A stretch of DNA of 36,008 bases from Rubrivivax sp. GTDB lineage: Bacteria > Pseudomonadota > Gammaproteobacteria > Burkholderiales > Burkholderiaceae_C. The notes beneath the pieces are model-generated. The model made no database searches. It was not told the origin of the DNA and saw only the letters and a list, made by a program, of their open reading frames with translations. Positions within the stretch are counted from its first letter, which is position 1. The number at the start of each line of letters is the position of its first letter. Location: positions 1-36,008 of the forward strand of contig JADLIA010000161.1 of the NCBI GenBank assembly GCA_020848515.1. Direction: 5' to 3'. Positions 1 through 8,468 of this stretch are shown here, one piece after another. The translations under genes and the position numbers were made by a program.

Positions 1-106
1 AAGTCTGCGCTCGATCACAGCCCGCGAAGCGCCGCGGCATCCACCTCCGTCCCCTCGTCACCCCTGGTTCAACGGGTTCGCCACTGGCCGATGTCGCATC
101 GTCGGT

Positions 107-1027
107 TCACTCGATGTTCTGCACCTGCTCGCGCATCTGCTCGATCAGCACCTTCATGTCGACGCTGATGCGCGTGAGTTCCAGCACGGCCGCCTTCGAA
201 CCCAGCGTGTTGGCTTCGCGGTGCAACTCCTGGATCAGGAAGTCGAGCCGCTTGCCGGTTTCGCCGCCCTGGTGCAGCACCGCTTCGATTTCGTCCAGGT
301 GTGCCGCCAGCCGGCCCAGTTCCTCGGCCACGTCGATGCGGATGGCGTAGGCCGTGGCCTCGGCCAGGGCGCGCTCCTGCGCCGCCTCGGCGCCGATCTG
401 ACCCTCGCCGCTGGCCAGCGCTTCGCGCCAGCGGTCCAGAAAGCGCTGCTTCTGCGCCTGCACCGCCTGCGGCACCAGCGGTTCGGCGGCGCGTGCCAGC
501 GCGCGCAGTTGGGTGACGCGTTCGCCGATCAGGCGCGCCAGCCGTGCGCCTTCGCGCTCGCGTGCGGCAACGAAGTCGTCCAGCACCCGGCGCGCCAGCG
601 CCCGCAGCGTCTCGGCCGCGGCCTCGTCGCTCAGGCTGTCGGTGCCGCCCGCCAGGCGCAGCACCTCGGCCACCGACAGGCGCGTGGCCTGTGGCAGCCA
701 GTTGCACACCTGGTCCTCCAGCGTGGCCAGTCGCTGCAGCAGGCGTGGCGACGGCTCGGCCAGCGCGTCATCGGCCTGGCCCTGCAGCCAGGCGCGCAAC
801 TCCACCTTGCCGCGCCGCAGGCGCTGGCCCAGCAGCTCGCGCAGCGCCGGTTCGTGCGGACGCAGTTCGTCGGCCAGCCGAAAGCTCAGGTCCAGAAAGC
901 GGCTGTTGACGGAGCGCAACTCCATGCCTACGCCGCCCCGTGCATTCTTGGCGCCGGAGCCGCCCTCGGCGTCGCCGGCGAGGGCTTGCTGACCGCTGGC
1001 GTAACCGGTCATACTGTAAACTGACAT
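107..1027 (-). CDS. yicC: YicC/YloC family endoribonuclease
   Basis: The 306-residue protein opens with MSVYSMTGYASG, the typical YicC N-terminus. It ends with the conserved DUF1732 block (residues about 255-306; ETGKRLDFLIQEL, then REANTLGSK and a final MREQVQNIE). Family members are endoribonucleases involved in RNA turnover, and the length is normal. The ATG start is preceded by a purine-rich GGAAAAG. The gene is divergent from the kinase gene that follows. In related bacteria it often sits beside gmk, which would lie off the left edge; nothing in bases 1-106 proves this. Identification is secure; the physiological RNA target cannot be read from sequence. Confidence 0.93.
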   Translation of the reverse strand: MSVYSMTGYASGQQALAGDAEGGSGAKNARGGVGMELRSVNSRFLDLSFRLADELRPHEPALRELLGQRLRRGKVELRAWLQGQADDALAEPSPRLLQRLATLEDQVCNWLPQATRLSVAEVLRLAGGTDSLSDEAAAETLRALARRVLDDFVAAREREGARLARLIGERVTQLRALARAAEPLVPQAVQAQKQRFLDRWREALASGEGQIGAEAAQERALAEATAYAIRIDVAEELGRLAAHLDEIEAVLHQGGETGKRLDFLIQELHREANTLGSKAAVLELTRISVDMKVLIEQMREQVQNIE

Positions 1028-1119
1028 ATTACTTTTCCGGGTACAGGGTGGTCTTGGCGACGGGTCCCAGCGGGATCGGTGCGCGACCCAGTGGCCCGGG
1101 CCGATCGACGCCGCAAATT

Positions 1120-2127
1120 ATGTCAAAGGCCAAGCCCGCGCCCCTGCCGCCCGATACCGAGATCGGCGGCTACCGCGTGCTGCGCAGGATCTCGGCCGGC
1201 GGCTTCGGTGTGGTGTACCTGGCGGTCGACCGTGAAGGCCAGCAGGTGGCCATCAAGGAATACCTGCCCTCGGCATTGACATTGCGTGAACCGGGCGAAC
1301 TGGTGCCCCAAGTGGCGCCCGAAAAGCTGTCCCTGTACCGGCTGGGTCTCAAGAGCTTTTTCGAGGAAGGCCGGTCGCTGGCGCAGATCTCCCACCCGTC
1401 GGTGGTGAGCGTGCTGAACTTCTTCCGCCAGAACGAGACCGTCTACATGGTGATGAATTACCTGGAGGGCGCGACCCTGCAGGATTTCATCGTCACTGCG
1501 CGCGAGTTGAAGAAGCAGAAGGTGTTCCGCGAGTCCACCATCCGGTCGCTGTTCGACGAGATCCTGCGCGGTCTGCGCATCGTTCATCAGCACAAGATGC
1601 TGCACCTGGATCTGAAGCCGGCCAACATCTTCATCACCGACGACAACAAGGCGGTGATGATCGACTTTGGCGCTGCGCGCGAGGTGCTGAACAAGGAAGG
1701 CAACTTCACTCGTCCCATGTACACGCCAGGCTTTGCCGCACCCGAGATGTACCGGCGCGACTCCACCATGGGACCGTGGACCGACGTGTACGCCATCGGT
1801 GCCTGCATCTATTCGTGCATGCACGGCTATCCGCCCAACGACGCGCCGCAGCGACTTGAAAAGGACCGTCTGTCGCTGTCGCTGACGCGCATGCGCGGTG
1901 TCTACTCGGACAACCTGATCGAGGTGGTCGAATGGTGCATGTCGCTCGACCCGCTGTCGCGCCCGCAATCGGTATTTGCGCTGCAGAAGGAACTGTCGCG
2001 CGAAGGTGAGCGCCAGTACACCCGCCTGTCGGTCGGCGAGCGCGTGCGCCTGCAGTTCGACAACATGATGAACGACACCAAGCAGAGTCTGAAGCGGGTC
2101 ACGCGCTTCGGTGCGCGTCCGAAGTAA
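1120..2127 (+). CDS. Hanks-type serine/threonine protein kinase
   Basis: This 335-residue cytosolic kinase has all the core motifs: a Gly-rich loop ISAGGFGVVYLA (about 24-35), the ATP-binding Lys in VAIK (K46), a catalytic loop HLDLKPAN with D164 (HLD in place of the usual HRD), the metal-binding DFG at 182-184, and APE at 207-209. No transmembrane segment or extracellular PASTA domain follows; the C-terminus is a short basic tail (RVTRFGARPK). The reading frame is open upstream, but ATG 1120 gives the start just before the kinase fold. It is followed after 11 bases by a PP2C phosphatase, so the two probably form a reversible phosphorylation pair. The substrate is unknown. Confidence 0.92.
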   Translation: MSKAKPAPLPPDTEIGGYRVLRRISAGGFGVVYLAVDREGQQVAIKEYLPSALTLREPGELVPQVAPEKLSLYRLGLKSFFEEGRSLAQISHPSVVSVLNFFRQNETVYMVMNYLEGATLQDFIVTARELKKQKVFRESTIRSLFDEILRGLRIVHQHKMLHLDLKPANIFITDDNKAVMIDFGAAREVLNKEGNFTRPMYTPGFAAPEMYRRDSTMGPWTDVYAIGACIYSCMHGYPPNDAPQRLEKDRLSLSLTRMRGVYSDNLIEVVEWCMSLDPLSRPQSVFALQKELSREGERQYTRLSVGERVRLQFDNMMNDTKQSLKRVTRFGARPK

Positions 2128-2138
2128 GTTCTTCTGCC

Positions 2139-3047
2139 ATGAAATTTTCGGTCTTCCAGCTCAGCCGCCGCGGCGGGCGTGAGAAAAACGAGGATCGCAT
2201 GGGTTACAGCTACACGCGCGATGCGGGGTTGTTTGCACTGGCCGACGGCATGGGCGGACACCCCGAGGGTGAAGTGGCGGCCCAGATTGCCTTGCAGACG
2301 ATGTCGGCGCTGTTTCAGCGCGAGGCGCGGCCGAGCCTCGCGGTGCCGACCAGCTTTCTGGCGTCCAGTCTGATGGGCGCGCACCACCAGATCATTCGCT
2401 ATGCCAGCGAGCGCGGTCTGCTGGATACCCCGCGTACCACCCTGGTGGCTGCCCTGGTGCAGGAAGGGGAGCTGCACTGGATGCACTGCGGCGACTCGCG
2501 ACTGTACGTGGTGCGCGACGGCCAGTTGCTGGTGCGCACCCGCGACCATTCGTACAGCGAGGCGCAGGCCGGTGCCGGCATGACATCCGAAGCCATCAAC
2601 CGCAACGTGCTGTTCACCTGCCTGGGCTCGACCGTACGGCCGATGTTCGACATCGCTGGCCCGCTGCGCCTGATGCAGGGCGACCGCGTGCTGCTGTGCT
2701 CCGATGGTCTGTGGGGCAGCCTGGACGATGACCTGATCGTGCGCACCCTGGGCGCGCTGCCGGTGGCCAAGGCCGTGCCGGCGTTGGTTGATGTGGCCTT
2801 GCAGAACGCGGGCGAACACTCGGACAACGTCACGGTGCTGGCGTTCGAGTGGGAAAGCCCGCCCGAATCGGCGTTCGAGCACAGCGGCTTCACCGAAACC
2901 CAGGTGCTGAGCGACGAGGTGTTCGCCTCCACCATCCAGGCCGGGGCCTACGATCCGCTGCTGGACGACCTGGACGACGAGGCCATCGAGCGCTCCATCG
3001 CCGAGATCAATGCCGCCATCCAGCGCACGGCCATGAACCGCCGCTGA
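2139..3047 (+). CDS. PP2C-family serine/threonine phosphatase
   Basis: The 302-residue protein has the PP2C metal-binding motifs in order: NED (17-19), ADGMGGH (35-41), [10 protein letters not shown] (116-125), CSDGLWG (187-193) and HSDNVTVL (228-235). The catalytic domain ends near residue 240. It is followed by a roughly 60-residue tail that contains FTETQVLS and a very acidic stretch ([11 protein letters not shown]), which is not part of the fold. It lies 11 bases after the kinase gene and presumably removes phosphates that the kinase adds, possibly from the kinase itself. The start ATG at 2139 is the first in frame and fits the family N-terminus. Confidence 0.92.
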   Translation: MKFSVFQLSRRGGREKNEDRMGYSYTRDAGLFALADGMGGHPEGEVAAQIALQTMSALFQREARPSLAVPTSFLASSLMGAHHQIIRYASERGLLDTPRTTLVAALVQEGELHWMHCGDSRLYVVRDGQLLVRTRDHSYSEAQAGAGMTSEAINRNVLFTCLGSTVRPMFDIAGPLRLMQGDRVLLCSDGLWGSLDDDLIVRTLGALPVAKAVPALVDVALQNAGEHSDNVTVLAFEWESPPESAFEHSGFTETQVLSDEVFASTIQAGAYDPLLDDLDDEAIERSIAEINAAIQRTAMNRR

Positions 3048-3103
3048 GCGGGTGCGGGCCGCGGCGTGGCATGCTGCGCGCCTGGCCGACTTTCTTCGAC
3101 ACC

Positions 3104-3841
3104 ATGAATGCCTCCGTTTCGTCCCCCGCGCGCACCGACCGTGCGCCCGACCAGTTGCGCCCGGTGCGCATCACCCGCCACTACACCCGCTACGCCGAAG
3201 GTTCGGTGCTGATCGAATTTGGTCACACCCAGGTGCTGTGCACCGCCTCGGTGGAAGAAAAGGTGCCGCCGCACAAGCGCGGCAGCGGTGAGGGCTGGGT
3301 CACGGCCGAATACGGCATGCTGCCGCGCGCCACCCACACGCGGGGCGACCGCGAAGCGGCGCGCGGCAAGCAAAGCGGGCGCACGCAGGAGATCCAGCGT
3401 CTGATCGGGCGCAGCCTGCGCGCCGTGTTCGACCTCACCAAGCTGGGCGAGCGCAGCATCCTGCTGGACTGCGACGTGTTGCAGGCCGACGGCGGCACGC
3501 GCACCGCGGCCATCACCGGCGCGTTCGTGGCGGCGCAGGACGCGGTGAGCGGCCTGCTGGCGCGCGGGCTGATCGCCGAGTCGCCGATCCTGCACCCGGT
3601 GGCGGCGATCTCGGTAGGCATCGTCGGCGGCGTGCCGATGCTCGATCTCGACTACGCCCAGGACTCAACCTGCGACACCGACATGAACGTGGTCATGACC
3701 GGCGCCGGCCACTACGTCGAGGTGCAGGGCACGGCCGAGGGCGCGGCGTTTTCGCGCGCCGAGATGGACCAGCTCCTGCGGCTGGCCGAAAAGGGCATTG
3801 GCGAGCTGATCGAGATGCAACGCCGTTCGCTATTGAATTGA
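3104..3841 (+). CDS. rph: Ribonuclease PH
   Basis: This 245-residue phosphorolytic exoribonuclease trims tRNA 3' ends. Recognisable family blocks are [20 protein letters not shown] near the N-terminus, the phosphate-binding [11 protein letters not shown], and the acidic metal-site region [16 protein letters not shown]. The frame is open upstream to 2849; ATG 3104 ([11 protein letters not shown]) is the start that gives normal family length. The last codons and the stop codon lie inside a palindromic repeat (3829-3875), so the terminal LLN is repeat-encoded. The gene lies 56 bases after the phosphatase gene and 43 bases before rdgB, in one plus-strand run. Confidence 0.95.
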   Translation: MNASVSSPARTDRAPDQLRPVRITRHYTRYAEGSVLIEFGHTQVLCTASVEEKVPPHKRGSGEGWVTAEYGMLPRATHTRGDREAARGKQSGRTQEIQRLIGRSLRAVFDLTKLGERSILLDCDVLQADGGTRTAAITGAFVAAQDAVSGLLARGLIAESPILHPVAAISVGIVGGVPMLDLDYAQDSTCDTDMNVVMTGAGHYVEVQGTAEGAAFSRAEMDQLLRLAEKGIGELIEMQRRSLLN

Positions 3842-3875
3842 TAGCTTGTGGCGCTTGCTGGACAAGCGCCAGAGG
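3829..3875 (+). repeat. Palindromic interspersed repeat, copy 1 (rph/rdgB junction)
   Basis: The left part is a small inverted repeat, GCTATT (3829-3834) against GATAGC (3840-3845). The main part is a perfect 9-bp hairpin, TGGCGCTTG (3849-3857) and CAAGCGCCA (3863-3871) with loop CTGGA. The element covers the rph stop codon and ends in AGAGG, which sits 8-9 bases before the rdgB start and can serve as its ribosome binding site. Copy 6, inside pgeF, has the identical stem in the other orientation. Confidence 0.85.
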
Positions 3876-3884
3876 GTGATTTGA

Positions 3885-4484
3885 ATGAGAATCGTGCTGG
3901 CCTCCAACAACCCGGGCAAGCTGGCCGAGCTGCAAGCCATGCTGGCCCCGCTGGGCATGGACCTGGTGCGCCAGGCTGAACTGGGCATCGGCGAGGCGGC
4001 CGAGCCCTTCCGCACCTTCGTGGAAAACGCGCTCGCCAAGGCGCGCCACGCCGCCGCGGCCAGCGGTCTGCCGGCGCTGGCCGACGACGCCGGCCTGTGC
4101 GTCGACGCCTTCGGCGGCCTGCCGGGCGTGGACACGGCGTACTACGGCACCCAGTTCGGCTACGCCAAAGGCGACGCCGGCAACGTGTGCGCGTTGCTGG
4201 AGCAGATGCAGGGCATCGACAATCGCCGCGCCGCCATGGTCAGCACCCTGGTGGCGCTGCGCCGCGCCGACGACCCCGAGCCGCTGATCGCCGTCGGACG
4301 CGTGGTGGGCGAGATCGCGCGCGCGCCGCGCGGCAGCGGGGGCTTCGGCTTCGATCCGGTGATGTTCATCCCCGAGCACGGCCAGACCTTTGCCGAGATG
4401 CCGACCGACACGAAGAACGCCCTCAGCCACCGTGGTCGCGCCGTGGCGGCGATGGTGGCCTTGATGCGCGAGCGCTGGCTGTGA
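3885..4484 (+). CDS. rdgB: dITP/XTP pyrophosphatase (RdgB/HAM1 family)
   Basis: The 199-residue enzyme hydrolyses non-canonical purine triphosphates (dITP, XTP, ITP) to monophosphates, keeping them out of DNA and RNA. The N-terminal SNNPGK (7-12) is the nucleotide-binding signature. ADDAGLCVDA (about 66-75) carries the catalytic Asp pair, and GSGGFGFDPVMF is the base-recognition block. Length is normal. The Shine-Dalgarno-like AGAGGG upstream belongs to the palindromic repeat. The stop overlaps the hemW GTG start by four bases (GTGA), so translation of the two is probably coupled. Confidence 0.95.
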   Translation: MRIVLASNNPGKLAELQAMLAPLGMDLVRQAELGIGEAAEPFRTFVENALAKARHAAAASGLPALADDAGLCVDAFGGLPGVDTAYYGTQFGYAKGDAGNVCALLEQMQGIDNRRAAMVSTLVALRRADDPEPLIAVGRVVGEIARAPRGSGGFGFDPVMFIPEHGQTFAEMPTDTKNALSHRGRAVAAMVALMRERWL

Positions 4485-5683
4485 ACAACGACGTCCGGCA
4501 CTACCTGCGCCCCGGCACCCTGCAGCTGCCGGCGCTGCCGCCGCTGTCGCTTTATCTGCACCTGCCCTGGTGCCTGAAGAAGTGCCCGTACTGCGACTTC
4601 AACTCGCACGAGCGGCGCACCGGTGTCGACGCGCGGGCCCAGCAGGGGCGCTACGTCGACGCGCTGCTGGCCGACCTGGAGGCCAGCCTGCCGCTGGTGT
4701 GGGGGCGGCCGGTCTACAGCGTGTTCATCGGCGGCGGCACGCCCAGCCTGTTCGAGCCGGACGACATCGACCGTCTGATCGCCGGCGTGCGCGCGCGCCT
4801 GCCGCTGGAGCCGATGTGCGAGATCACGCTGGAAGCCAACCCCGGCACCTTCGAGCGCGAGCGTTTCGCGGCGTTTCGGGCGGCCGGCGTGACGCGCCTG
4901 TCGGTCGGGGTGCAGAGCTTTCATGACCGGCACCTGAAGGCGCTGGGCCGGGTGCACGACGGCGCCCAGGCGCGCGCCGCGCTGCAGGAAGCGGCGCGCG
5001 CTTTCGACACCTTCAACCTCGACCTGATGTATGCGCTGCCCGGCCAGACCCTGGCCGAGCTGGAGCAGGACCTGCGCACGGCGCTCGACTTTGCGCCGCC
5101 GCACCTGTCGATCTATCACCTGACCATCGAGCCCAACACCGTGTTCGCCAAGTTCCCGCCGCGCCTGCCGGACGAGGACACGGCCTGGGACATGCTCGAC
5201 CGCATCACCGCGCTGACCGCCGACGCCGGCCTGGCGCGCTACGAAGTGTCGGCCTACGCGCGCCCCGGCCACCGCTGCGTGCACAACCTCAACTACTGGG
5301 AATTCGGCGACTACCTGGGGCTGGGCGCCGGTGCGCACGGCAAGCTGAGCTTTCCGCACCGCATCGTGCGTCAGGTGCGGCACCGCCAGCCCGAGCGCTA
5401 CATGGAGCAGGCGCTGGCCGGCGACGCCGTGGCGCAGGCGCACGAAGTGGCGCGTGCCGAGCTGCCGCTGGAATTCATGCTGAACGCGCTGCGCCTGAAG
5501 GACGGCTTCAGCCTGACCGACTACACCGAGCGCACCGGCATGCCGCCCAGCAGCATCGCCAGCGCGCTGCAGCAGGCCGAGCAGTCCGGCTGGCTGCAGC
5601 GCGAGGGGGCCTGGATCCGGCCGACGGCGCGCGGTTTCGACTTTCTGAGCGATCTGCAGCAGCTGTTTCTGCCCGAAGGCTGA
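4481..5683 (+). CDS. hemW: Radical SAM heme chaperone HemW
   Basis: This 400-residue protein starts at a GTG that overlaps the rdgB stop. The radical-SAM cluster motif is CLKKCPYC (C31, C35, C38) followed by DF. HemW lacks the further Cys found in true HemN coproporphyrinogen oxidases, so HemW is preferred over HemN. PPLSLYLHLPWC and GGGTPSLF are typical of the group, and the C-terminal HemN-like domain is complete (ending LQQLFLPEG). The role known for the family is binding heme and passing it to apoproteins such as respiratory enzymes. The long open frame upstream of 4481 lies over rdgB and is not used. Confidence 0.93.
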   Translation: MNNDVRHYLRPGTLQLPALPPLSLYLHLPWCLKKCPYCDFNSHERRTGVDARAQQGRYVDALLADLEASLPLVWGRPVYSVFIGGGTPSLFEPDDIDRLIAGVRARLPLEPMCEITLEANPGTFERERFAAFRAAGVTRLSVGVQSFHDRHLKALGRVHDGAQARAALQEAARAFDTFNLDLMYALPGQTLAELEQDLRTALDFAPPHLSIYHLTIEPNTVFAKFPPRLPDEDTAWDMLDRITALTADAGLARYEVSAYARPGHRCVHNLNYWEFGDYLGLGAGAHGKLSFPHRIVRQVRHRQPERYMEQALAGDAVAQAHEVARAELPLEFMLNALRLKDGFSLTDYTERTGMPPSSIASALQQAEQSGWLQREGAWIRPTARGFDFLSDLQQLFLPEG

Positions 5684-5699
5684 GCCTGGCGGCGCGCCG

Positions 5700-6302
5700 T
5701 CAGATCTGGCTCAGCAGGTCGGGTGCCGGAAAGCCGGTGGCGTGGACCAGGGCTCCAAGCAGGGCCCGCCAGTCGGTGCCGACCTCGATCAGCGCCATCT
5801 GCGCCGCCCCCATGAAACCGCTGGCCACGCTGTGCTGCAGAAAGCTCAGCATGGCGTCGTAGTAGCCGTCCTGGTTGAGCAGGCCCACCGGCTTGTCGTG
5901 GTAGCCGAGCTGGCGCCAGGTCCAGGTCTCGAAGAACTCTTCGAAGGTGCCGATGCCGCCCGGCAGCGCCAGAAAGGCGTCGGCCCGTTCGGCCATCTGG
6001 CGCTTGCGCTCGTGCATGGTTTCCACCACATGCAGCTCGTGGCAGCCGCGGTGCGCGTGCTCGCGCTCCACCAGCACGCGCGGGATGATGCCGACCACGC
6101 GCCCGCCCGCCGCCAGCGTGGCGTCGGCCACCACGCCCATCAGGCCGGCGCGGCCGCCGCCGTACACCAGCTGGCCGCCGTGGCGACCGATCCAGTGGCC
6201 GACCTGGGCGGCGACGTCGGCAAACGCCTGCGCCTCGCCCGGGCGCGAGCCACAGTAGACACAGATGGAAAAAGCAGGTTCAGAAGCAGCAGCAGCGGTC
6301 AT
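5700..6302 (-). CDS. LOG family protein (cytokinin riboside 5'-monophosphate phosphoribohydrolase-like, TIGR00730)
   Basis: The 200-residue protein has the LOG signature PGGIGTFEE (114-122), the upstream MHERK (96-100) and YGGGRAGLMG (48-56), all part of the nucleotide site. Family members split AMP-type nucleotides (and cytokinin ribotides) into base and ribose 5-phosphate; in bacteria the role is mostly nucleotide salvage or unknown. The ATG at 6302 overlaps the dgkA stop (ATGA). It is the last gene of the minus-strand operon that starts with the sigma factor, and is convergent with hemW, with 16 bases between the two stops and no obvious terminator hairpin. Confidence 0.9.
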   Translation of the reverse strand: MTAAAASEPAFSICVYCGSRPGEAQAFADVAAQVGHWIGRHGGQLVYGGGRAGLMGVVADATLAAGGRVVGIIPRVLVEREHAHRGCHELHVVETMHERKRQMAERADAFLALPGGIGTFEEFFETWTWRQLGYHDKPVGLLNQDGYYDAMLSFLQHSVASGFMGAAQMALIEVGTDWRALLGALVHATGFPAPDLLSQI

Positions 6303-6742
6303 GAGGAGAACAGGTGGGTGTACAGCGCGGCGAGCCAGATACCCGCCCCCAGCAGCAGGCTCAGCAGCACGGCGGCCGAACCCATGTCCTTGGCGCGTTT
6401 GGACAAAGCATGCCATTCGGGGCCGATGCGGTCGATGGCCGACTCGATGCCGGAGTTGAGCAGCTCGACCATCAGCACCAGCAGCAGCGAGCCGACCAGC
6501 AGCGCCACCTCGACCCAGGTGCGGCCAAGCCACAGCGCCGCCGGCAGCAGCACCAGGGCCAGCAGGGCTTCCTGGCGGAAGGCGGGTTCGCCCCAGCCGG
6601 CCCGGAGCCCGGCCAGCGAATGGCCTGTGGCGTGCCACAGCCGCGCCAGCCCGGTGCGCCGCTGGTGCGCATGGGCGGGCGCTTGCTCGCGAGGGCGATC
6701 GGTGGGCGGCATGGCGTCGGGGAGCGCGGCGGCACGGATCAC
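6299..6742 (-). CDS. dgkA: Diacylglycerol kinase (DgkA type)
   Basis: The 147-residue integral membrane kinase phosphorylates diacylglycerol to phosphatidate, recycling lipid left over from envelope synthesis. The family signature ELLNSGIESAIDR (about 93-105) and RAKDMGSAAV (about 116-125) are present, with three predicted membrane helices. The likely start is the GTG at 6742, which overlaps the RDD gene stop by four bases. This gives an N-terminal extension of about 30 residues compared with E. coli DgkA; ATG 6712 is the alternative. It overlaps the LOG gene downstream. Confidence 0.9.
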   Translation of the reverse strand: MIRAAALPDAMPPTDRPREQAPAHAHQRRTGLARLWHATGHSLAGLRAGWGEPAFRQEALLALVLLPAALWLGRTWVEVALLVGSLLLVLMVELLNSGIESAIDRIGPEWHALSKRAKDMGSAAVLLSLLLGAGIWLAALYTHLFSS

Positions 6743-7287
6743 TGGCGACGCCTGGCGGCATCGGGCTGCACGTCGATCAGGCGCGTGCCGGCCCAGGCGT
6801 CGTGCCAGAACTGCTGTTCGCGCTGAAACCGGCTCAGCAGGGCCCAGACGGCGATCCAGCCGAACATCAGCACGGTGACCTCACTGCCCGACAGGCGAAA
6901 CGGCGCCATGGCCGCCAGCGGCGGCAGAAACCACAGCCAGGCCAGCAGGTAGCGCAGCAGCGCGCGCGGCCAGCGCAGCGGCAGGCCGTGCCGGTCGACC
7001 ACGCGGATGTGCCAGGTTTTCATGGGCAGGGTCTGGCCCTTCACCCAAAAGTACACGAAATACAAGGCCAGCACCACGAACAGCAGCGCCTGCAGCGCGT
7101 GGCGGTTGTCCAGCGCATGGCGCGTGTTGGTGGCAATACCGAACACCAGGCCCGGCAGCACCACCACGCCGAACATCAGCGTGCCTTCGTACAGCCAGCA
7201 GGCCATGCGGCGGCGCAGCGAGGGGGCGCGCAGCGGCGAGCCTGCGACGGCAATGGGCGTGGATGGGGTGGCGGCGGAGGAGTTCAT
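6739..7287 (-). CDS. RDD family membrane protein
   Basis: The 182-residue protein has three to four hydrophobic segments: about 38-54 (FGVVVLPGLVFGI), about 65-82 (ALLFVVLALYFVYFWV), and a pair around 112-150. It also has the RDD-family layout, with a conserved Arg-rich start (LRRRMACWLYEG) and a C-terminal FWHDAWAGTRLI. The region KGQTLPMKTWHIRVVD is typical of the family. RDD proteins are small membrane proteins of mostly unknown, sometimes transport-related, function. The ATG at 7287 is the first in frame. It overlaps dgkA and lies 60 bases after the DUF3106 gene. Confidence 0.82.
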   Translation of the reverse strand: MNSSAATPSTPIAVAGSPLRAPSLRRRMACWLYEGTLMFGVVVLPGLVFGIATNTRHALDNRHALQALLFVVLALYFVYFWVKGQTLPMKTWHIRVVDRHGLPLRWPRALLRYLLAWLWFLPPLAAMAPFRLSGSEVTVLMFGWIAVWALLSRFQREQQFWHDAWAGTRLIDVQPDAARRRQ

Positions 7288-7347
7288 GCAACAAGCGGGG
7301 CGCGGGCGCCCGGGTCCGACACGCCCCGGAGCAAAGCCACCGGCCGC

Positions 7348-8004
7348 TCAGCGCGATTCGGTGTTGGGCGCGGCCGGCCTGGGGCGCTGGGGCAGCAGTG
7401 TATTGCGGTTGACCCGGGCCGGCACCGGCGCACTGGCGGGGGCTTCAGGCAGCACCACGGGCACCGGCGGGCGCGCCGGGCGCACCAGCCGTTCGGCCGG
7501 CACGGGCCGCAGCGCCGGCGCCGCGCCTGCCGGAGGCTTGGGCCGCTCGCGCGCCAGGCGGGCGCGTTCTTCTTCGGGCAGCGCCTGGTATTCCTCCCAT
7601 TTGGCGCGCCGTTCGTCGGTGGGCACCTTGCGCACCTCGCCGAAATTGAGCCGAGCCTGGGTGCGCTGGGCCGGTGTGAGGTTGGCCCATTCGGTCATGC
7701 GGCCCTGCAGGGTTGCGCGCTCCTGCGGCGTCATGCGACTGAAGTTCTGGGTCAGGGCGATCCACTTGCGCTGCTGGTCGGAACCCAGCGACGCCCAGTC
7801 ACGCTCCAGCGGCGCCAGCGCGGTGCGCTGGGCCGTGCTCAGGCTGCGCCACTCGATCTGGCCACCGACGGCGGCCGCTGAGCCCGGCTTGGCCACCTCC
7901 TGGGCATGCGCCGGCCACAGCGTCAACGCCGTCAGGGCAAGCAACAGAACCGGCAGGAAATGGCGCATCAGGGGCAATGCCAGCGGCCCATGGGTCTGAA
8001 TCAC
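7348..8004 (-). CDS. Secreted DUF3106-like helical protein
   Basis: The protein is exported. MRHFLPVLLLALTALTLW and then PAHA-Q form a clean signal peptide starting at an in-frame ATG (7968). A GTG at 8004 overlaps the previous stop (GTGA) and would add 12 residues; either start is possible. The mature part has about four helical repeats marked by LSTAQR, MTPQER, LTPAQR and PTDERR, each followed by a Trp/Leu-rich segment (WASL, WANL, WEEY). The C-terminal third is Pro/Ala-rich and probably disordered. The LT-x-x-Q-R pattern recalls Spy/CpxP-type periplasmic proteins, but this is only a motif resemblance. It sits directly after the sigma factor and DUF3619 genes. Confidence 0.8.
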   Translation of the reverse strand: MIQTHGPLALPLMRHFLPVLLLALTALTLWPAHAQEVAKPGSAAAVGGQIEWRSLSTAQRTALAPLERDWASLGSDQQRKWIALTQNFSRMTPQERATLQGRMTEWANLTPAQRTQARLNFGEVRKVPTDERRAKWEEYQALPEEERARLARERPKPPAGAAPALRPVPAERLVRPARPPVPVVLPEAPASAPVPARVNRNTLLPQRPRPAAPNTESR

Positions 8005-8468
8005 TGGCTGAGGGTGGAAGAGGTGCGGCCGAGATCGGACTTGATGAATTGGAGGAAACCCGGATCGGCGTAAGCCTCCGGCGGCAGATCGTCGGTCAGC
8101 AGGGCGGCGTCGAGCTCGGCCACCTCGGTGGCGCGGTCGTTGTCCTGCACCACATCGATGGCGACCAGGCCGGCCACCAGCACCAGCATCAAGGCGGCGG
8201 ACGCCAGGCGGCCCCAGAAGCCGGCGCCGTTGTCGCCCGCGCCGAGCGTCAGGGTTGCGCCCTGACGCACCGCTGCCCAGCTGGGGCGCGCGACCCGCTG
8301 TGTCACCGGCTGGCGGCGCTGGGCCAGCGCGCGCTCGCGCGCCGCCCGCAGACGTTCGCGCACGTCGTGCGGCAGCTCATGGGTGCCGGCCGACAGGCGC
8401 GCGCCCACGCGCAGGCCGAAGCGGCTGCGCAGCGATTCCGTGTGGTGTTGACTGAAATTCGTGTTCAT
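8001..8468 (-). CDS. DUF3619 single-pass membrane protein, candidate anti-sigma factor
   Basis: The 155-residue protein starts MNTNFSQHHTES at ATG 8468, overlapping the sigma factor stop by four bases (ATGA). A basic N-terminal domain (about 1-80, rich in Arg) is followed by one membrane segment (about 84-107, FWGRLASAALMLVLVAGLVAIDVV). A short acidic C-terminal tail of about 48 residues would then lie in the periplasm. This topology and the position right after an ECF sigma gene are those of an anti-sigma factor. No classical zinc-binding anti-sigma motif is visible, so that role is an inference. Confidence 0.82.
   Translation of the reverse strand: MNTNFSQHHTESLRSRFGLRVGARLSAGTHELPHDVRERLRAARERALAQRRQPVTQRVARPSWAAVRQGATLTLGAGDNGAGFWGRLASAALMLVLVAGLVAIDVVQDNDRATEVAELDAALLTDDLPPEAYADPGFLQFIKSDLGRTSSTLSQ

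Noticed and set aside
69-1024. Long open frames on the other strand and in other frames over yicC (and similar ones over nearly every gene)
   Set aside because: They are shadows caused by high GC: Arg/Ala/Gly/Pro- or His/Gln-rich, without family motifs, and they overlap genes with clear catalytic motifs.
4570-4610. HemN (oxygen-independent coproporphyrinogen oxidase) as the identity of the 4481-5683 gene
   Set aside because: The CxxxCxxC is followed by DF without the extra Cys of HemN, and the N-terminus matches HemW.
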